A program made the translations under genes and the position numbers. Below are positions 5,206 through 6,245 of a stretch of 6,245 bases of DNA, one piece after another; position 1 is the first letter of the stretch; the number at the start of each line of letters is the position of its first letter. The DNA comes from Kouleothrix aurantiaca (lineage in GTDB: Bacteria; Chloroflexota; Chloroflexia; Chloroflexales; Roseiflexaceae): positions 1-6,245 of the forward strand of contig LJCR01000144.1 in assembly GCA_001399705.1 (NCBI GenBank). Reading direction: 5' to 3'. The notes beneath the pieces are model-generated. The model made no database searches and was not told where the DNA came from. It worked only from the letters and a program-made list of their open reading frames with translations.

Positions 5206-6054
5206 CTTTTCCCCTCGCCCGACGGCTTCAACATAATCGATCACGCGCGCGGGGATGTTCACGCCGGTGGTGTCGATGCTGTTGCGAAACTCCATGGTGT
5301 AGTTCACTTCGTTGATCGTCAGGCGGCCATCCTCGGTCTCGAACACGTCGATCGCCACCACGCCGCCGCCGACCGCGTGCGCCGCGCCCACGCACACATC
5401 CGCCAGCGCGGGCGTGACCGGGCAGTTGGTGGCCTGGCCGCCGCGCGCCGTATTGGTGATCCAGTGCGCGCTGGTGCGGTAGATCGCGCAGATGCACTCG
5501 TCGCCAATCACAAAAGCGCGGATGTCGCGGCCCTTGGCCTTGGGTACATACTCCTGGATGTAGAAGATCGAGTGGTGGTACGAGCCAAGCACTTCTTTAT
5601 GCTCAAGCAGCGCCTCGGCGGCCTCGCGGTCGTTGACTTTGGCGATCAGGCGGCCCCACGAGCCAATCGCCGGCTTCAGCACCACCGGGTAGCCCAGTTC
5701 CTCAATCGCCTTCAGCGCCGACTCGGGCGTGAAGGCCATGAGCGTGCGCGGCGTTGGCACGCCGTGCTTGATCAGCGCCTGCGTGGTTTTGAACTTGTCG
5801 CCGCACACGTCCGCCACCGCCGCCGTGTTCACCGTCGGCACGCCCGCGTCGTTGAGCGCCTTGAGCGCGTAGAGCGCGCGCGAGTGGTGGATACTGCGCT
5901 CCAGCACCACGTCGTAGGGGTAGGTGCCTTCGTTCAGGTGAAAGATCACCTCGTCGTCGTTGATCCGCACATAGTCGAGCCCGCGCCGGTCCATCTCCTG
6001 TAGCAGCAGCTTTTCCTCGACCCGGATGCGCGAGCAGAGCACGCCGATTTTCAT
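5203..6054 (-). CDS. lysX: LysW:L-2-aminoadipate/glutamate ligase, ATP-grasp (LysX/RimK family)
   Basis: This encodes 283 residues from the ATG at 6054, with GGAG eight bases upstream; the longer frame to 6084 enters a palindromic repeat and lacks a ribosome site. The ATP-grasp fold shows as DKFKT (86-90), [13 protein letters not shown] (123-135, Lys127 for ATP), YIQEY (165-169), RDIRAFV (176-182), WITNTARGG (198-206), AIDVFE (234-239) and INEVN (247-251), whose acidic residues bind Mg. LysX uses ATP to join the alpha-amino group of the substrate to the gamma-carboxyl of the last Glu of LysW, which protects that amino group. [14 protein letters not shown] (255-268) closely resembles the corresponding region of Thermus LysX as I recall it, favouring alpha-aminoadipate over glutamate. 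The lysW gene directly upstream fits. Family identity is firm; substrate choice is an inference. Confidence 0.93.
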   Translation of the reverse strand: MKIGVLCSRIRVEEKLLLQEMDRRGLDYVRINDDEVIFHLNEGTYPYDVVLERSIHHSRALYALKALNDAGVPTVNTAAVADVCGDKFKTTQALIKHGVPTPRTLMAFTPESALKAIEELGYPVVLKPAIGSWGRLIAKVNDREAAEALLEHKEVLGSYHHSIFYIQEYVPKAKGRDIRAFVIGDECICAIYRTSAHWITNTARGGQATNCPVTPALADVCVGAAHAVGGGVVAIDVFETEDGRLTINEVNYTMEFRNSIDTTGVNIPARVIDYVEAVGRGEK

Positions 6055-6058
6055 TCTG

Positions 6059-6071
6059 TACACTCCGTGTA
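6059..6071 (-). promoter_or_regulatory. Ribosome-binding site of lysX inside a small hairpin
   Basis: On the minus strand TACAC-GGA-GTGTA forms a perfect five-base-pair stem. The lysX Shine-Dalgarno GGAG (6063-6066) lies in its loop and first stem base. It starts four bases before the ATG. Folding could reduce ribosome access, but the stem is short and AT-containing, so an effect is uncertain. Confidence 0.45.
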
Positions 6072-6073
6072 AT

Positions 6074-6129
6074 GGGCGAAGCATTCGCCGGTGTTGATGT
6101 CGGGTGTTTGTCGGGCGAATGCTTCGCCC
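6074..6129. repeat. Perfect 16-bp inverted repeat of self-complementary arms (REP-like palindrome)
   Basis: GGGCGAAGCATTCGCC (6074-6089) is the exact reverse complement of 6114-6129, with a 24-base spacer. Each arm is itself a hairpin, GGCGAA and TTCGCC around three bases, so the unit can form either one long stem or two short ones. It fills most of the 86-base gap between lysW and lysX, ending three bases before the lysX ribosome-site hairpin and 11 bases after the lysW stop. It resembles dispersed GGGCGAAGCATTCGCCC elements. Confidence 0.88.
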
Positions 6130-6140
6130 TTCCGCGGGAT

Positions 6141-6245
6141 CTACTCGCCCCAGTCTTCACCGACTTCGGGGGCCAGCGCCAGCTCGGGCGGGTTCACGCT
6201 CACGACCTCCAGCTCGGCCGCGCAGTCGGGGCAGGTGATGACTGT
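6141..6245 (-). CDS. lysW: Amino-group carrier protein LysW, C-terminal part (5' end outside window)
   Basis: The last 34 residues and the TAG stop (6141-6143) are visible; the start lies beyond the right edge. The fragment carries a CPDC pair (CxxC), the second half of the zinc site known in LysW, followed by [14 protein letters not shown], an acidic C-terminal stretch, and the hallmark end EDWGE. By family knowledge, LysW is a small acidic protein of about 55 residues. The gamma-carboxyl of its terminal Glu forms an isopeptide bond with the substrate's amino group, and its acidic surface docks the pathway enzymes in turn. The lysX gene next to it encodes the ligase that loads it. The first CxxC cannot be checked here. 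Confidence 0.93.
   Translation of the reverse strand, partial: TVITCPDCAAELEVVSVNPPELALAPEVGEDWGE

Noticed and set aside
5131..6003. 290-residue plus-strand frame opposite lysX
   Set aside because: Antisense to an intact ATP-grasp gene; His/Arg/Val-rich composition typical of a shadow.

Overview
The window looks like a high-GC bacterial chromosome segment, most plausibly from the Chloroflexota (Roseiflexus/Chloroflexus-like). That assignment is an inference. It rests on the mix of a LysW carrier-protein pathway, GC-rich codon use, and intergenic repeats of the 'ACCACAAAGACACAGAG' and heptamer types that I associate with that phylum; no rRNA or marker gene is present. Every gene I can support lies on the minus strand, so transcription runs from base 6245 towards base 1. 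Both edge genes are cut by the window.

In transcription order the first block is amino-acid biosynthesis on an amino-group carrier protein. It comprises the C-terminal end of lysW (6141-6245), lysX (5203-6054) and an argC/lysY-type reductase (3985-5022). LysW ends in EDWGE, whose terminal glutamate carries the substrate. LysX ligates alpha-aminoadipate (or glutamate) to it, and LysY reduces the phosphorylated intermediate to the semialdehyde. The kinase (lysZ/argB), aminotransferase (lysJ/argD) and hydrolase (lysK) are not in this window.

The second block starts after a 405-base repeat-filled gap. It holds two tandem paralogous GNAT acetyltransferases with an ATGA overlap (3097-3579 and 2627-3100), then a 519-residue homocitrate-synthase-like DRE-TIM enzyme (995-2554, TTG start with a strong AAGGAG). 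A homocitrate synthase is the entry enzyme of the alpha-aminoadipate route, so its position downstream of lysWXY suggests lysine rather than arginine synthesis. The protein is divergent, however, and has a long extra C-terminal part.

The third block is a pair of short chromate-transporter (CHR) half-proteins, again with an ATGA overlap (331-945 complete; 1-334 cut by the window edge). They probably work as a heteromeric ChrA-type membrane transporter.

The gaps around the lys genes are unusually rich in repeats. They contain a perfect 16-bp inverted repeat between lysW and lysX, an AT-rich inverted repeat holding a heptamer array between lysX and lysY, and, downstream of lysY, a heptamer array, a 69-bp-period repeat and an imperfect hairpin. 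One 29-bp repeat core occurs on both sides of lysY (24/29 identical). The GNAT-synthase-CHR half of the window, by contrast, is compact and nearly free of repeats. I saw no tRNA, rRNA, CRISPR array, transposase or convincing intrinsic terminator.
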